From NCBI RefSeq assembly GCF_047675955.1, contig NC_132904.1, forward strand, positions 61,127,435 through 61,191,434: a stretch of DNA of 64,000 nt. The letters are read 5' to 3'. The notes beneath the pieces were generated by a model, which had not been told where the DNA came from, searched no databases, and saw nothing but the letters and a program-made list of their open reading frames with translations. Within the stretch, counting starts at the first letter, position 1, and every line of letters begins with the position of its first letter. The position numbers were made by a program, and so were the translations under genes. Positions 62,554 through 64,000 of this stretch are shown piece by piece. Source of the stretch: Chlorocebus sabaeus (taxonomy: Eukaryota; Chordata; Mammalia; Primates; Cercopithecidae).

Positions 62554-64000
62554 GTGTAATTGGCAAAGTGATATTTGGAAGCGCATAGAGGGCTATGGTG
62601 AAAAAGGAAATATCTTACGGTCAAAACTGGAAAGAAGCTTTCTGTGAAACTGCTCTGTGTTCTCTTAATTTATCTCACAGAATTACATCTTTCCCTTCAA
62701 GAAGCCTTTCGCTAAGGCTGTTCTTGTGGAATTGGCAAAGGGATATTTGGAAGCCTATAGAGGGCTATTGTGAAAAGGAAATATCTTCCGTTCAAAACTC
62801 GAAAGAAGCTTTCTGAGAAACTGCTCTGTGTTCTGTTAATTCATCTCACAGAGTTACATCTTTCCCTTCAAGAAGCCTTTTGATAAGGCTGTTCTTGTGG
62901 AATTGGCAAAGGGATATTTGGAGGCCCATAGAGGGCTATAGTGAAAAAGGAAATATCTTCCGTTCAAAACTGGAAAGAAGCCTTCTGAGAAACTGCTCTG
63001 TGTTCTGTTAATTCATCTCACAGAGTTACATCTTTCCCTTCAAGAAGCCTTTCGCTAAGGCTGTTCTTGTGGAATTGGCAAAGGGATATTTGGAAGCCCA
63101 TAGAGTTCTATGGTGAAAAAAGAAATACCTTCCTCTCAAAACTGGAAAGAAGCGTTCTGAGAAACTGCTCTGTGTTCTGTTAATTCATCTCACAGAGTTA
63201 CATCTTTCCCTTCAAGAAGCCTTTCGCTAAGGCTGTTCTTGTGGAATTGGCAAAGGGATATTTGGAAGCCCATAGAAGGCTATGGTGAAAAAGGAAATAC
63301 CTTCCGTTCAAAACTGGAAAGAAGCCTTCTGTGAAACTGCTCTGTGTTCTGTTAATTCATCTCACAGAGTTACATCGTTCCCTTCAAGAAGCCTTTCGCT
63401 AAGGCTGTTCTTGTTGAATTGGCAAAGGGATATTTCGAAGCCCATAGAGGGCTATGGTGAAAAAGGAAATATCTTCCGTTCAAACCTGGAAAGAAGCTTT
63501 CTGAGAAACTGCTCTGTGTTCTGTTAGTTCATCTCACAGAGTTACATCTTTCCCTTCAAGAAGCCTTTCGCTAAGGCTGTTCTTGTGGAATTGGCAAAGG
63601 GATATTTGGAAGCCCATAGAAGGATATGGTGAAAAAGGAAATATCTTCCGTTCAAAACTGGAAAGAAGCCTTCTGAGAAACTGCTCTGTGTTCAGTTAAT
63701 TCATCTCACAGAGTTACATCTTTACCTTCAACCAGCCTTTCGCTAAGGCTGTTCTTGTGGAATTGGCAAAGGGATATTTGGAGGCCCATAGAGGGTTATG
63801 GTGAAAAAGGAAATATCTTCCGTTCAAAACTGGAAAGAAGCTTTCTGAGAAACTGCTCTGTGTTCTGTTAATTCATCTCACAGAGTTACATCTTTCCCTT
63901 CAAGAAGCCTTTTGATAAGGCTGTTCTTGTGGAATTGGCAAAGGGATATTTGGAGGCCCATAGAGGGCTATAGTGAAAAAGGAAATATCTTCCGTTCAAA
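62554..64000 (+). repeat. Array end of the window
   Basis: About 8.5 monomers. Near 62.58-62.8 kb a monomer carries AGGGCTATTGTG and the short GTGAAAAGG form. At 63621-63965 the series AGAAGGATATGG, GTTCAGTTAATTC, CAACCAGCC, TTTTGATAAGG and GGAGGCCCATAG occurs, the same order as 11.86-12.22 kb and 17.88-18.24 kb. The array continues past the window edge. Confidence 0.8.

Larger units (their letters stand above)
1..64000 (+). repeat. Alpha-satellite array, 172-bp monomers, Chlorocebus-like
   Basis: Every part of the window is the same monomer repeated head to tail. Landmarks such as GAGGGCTATGG, CTCACAGAGTTACATC and GGATATTTGG recur every 171-173 bases, always on the + strand. About 372 monomers fit between base 1 and 63963. 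Most monomers differ from the consensus by only a few substitutions or a one-base indel. Known: primate alpha satellite is the main centromeric repeat, and its 172-bp HindIII form in African green monkey has this sequence as I recall it. Inference: this is the homogeneous core of a Chlorocebus or closely related guenon centromere, since I see no dimer alternation and no interspersed element. The exact species and chromosome cannot be read from the sequence. Confidence 0.95.

Noticed and set aside
32117..63527. Other + strand open frames of 61-81 codons (for example 32117-32338, 35083-35328, 41399-41620, 48319-48564, 63282-63527)
   Set aside because: All are fragments of the same repeat translation. 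They arise because 172 is not a multiple of three and some variants remove a stop codon. They duplicate with their blocks.
1..64000. CRISPR array
   Set aside because: The repeat is regular, but there are no unique spacers. The whole 172-base period is conserved, as in a satellite.
1..64000. Human higher-order alpha satellite or macaque-type dimer array
   Set aside because: Adjacent monomers are all of one closely related type and there is no alternation of two divergent types. The consensus fits the 172-bp African green monkey form better, though I could not run a database comparison.

Overview
The whole 64 kb window is centromeric alpha-satellite DNA. From base 1 to base 64000 it is one uninterrupted head-to-tail array, all in the same orientation, of a monomer of about 172 bp. 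The start-of-monomer landmark GAGGGCTAT at position 1 recurs at 63963, which fits 372 monomers with a mean length of about 171.9 bp; a partial monomer follows. The consensus carries one HindIII site per monomer and agrees, from memory of the family, with the 172-bp 'component alpha' satellite of African green monkey (Chlorocebus). The array is built on a single monomer type. It does not alternate two divergent types as macaque and baboon dimers do, and it does not use the several divergent monomers of human higher-order arrays. The best guess is therefore Chlorocebus or a close guenon, from the homogeneous core of a centromere. I saw no protein gene, RNA gene, transposable element or unique sequence. 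The open frames of 60-95 codons on the + strand are satellite readthrough.

Above the monomer scale the array is a patchwork of large, mostly adjacent tandem duplications, recognisable from shared rare variants. Block A (about 545-5957 and 6392-11287) is about 31 monomers with several whole-monomer gains and losses between copies. Block B (9921-15938 and 15939-21956) has a 6,018-bp unit (35 monomers) with no difference seen at the points compared. Block C (20598-24036 and 24037-27304) is 20 versus 19 monomers, with about a dozen substitutions. Block D (27665-36946 and 36947-46228) has a 9,282-bp unit (54 monomers) with one substitution noticed. Block H (49440-54598 and 54599-61308) is 30 monomers expanded to 39. 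Smaller repeats lie inside or between these: I inside each D copy, G at 46.6-49.75 kb and F at 58.9-62.55 kb. Variant sharing in the overlaps indicates that B duplicated after both A and C. No single higher-order period exists; units of 12, 14-15, 20, 30, 35 and 54 monomers coexist.

Functionally relevant monomer-scale features are: a 17-bp match to the pJ-alpha (A-type) box on the minus strand; no CENP-B box; two short inverted repeats in the consensus monomer; and two CpG sites per monomer in a regular lattice that some variant haplotypes lose. These fit a centromere that does not use CENP-B binding. No novel gene system is present; the interest is in array architecture and evolution.
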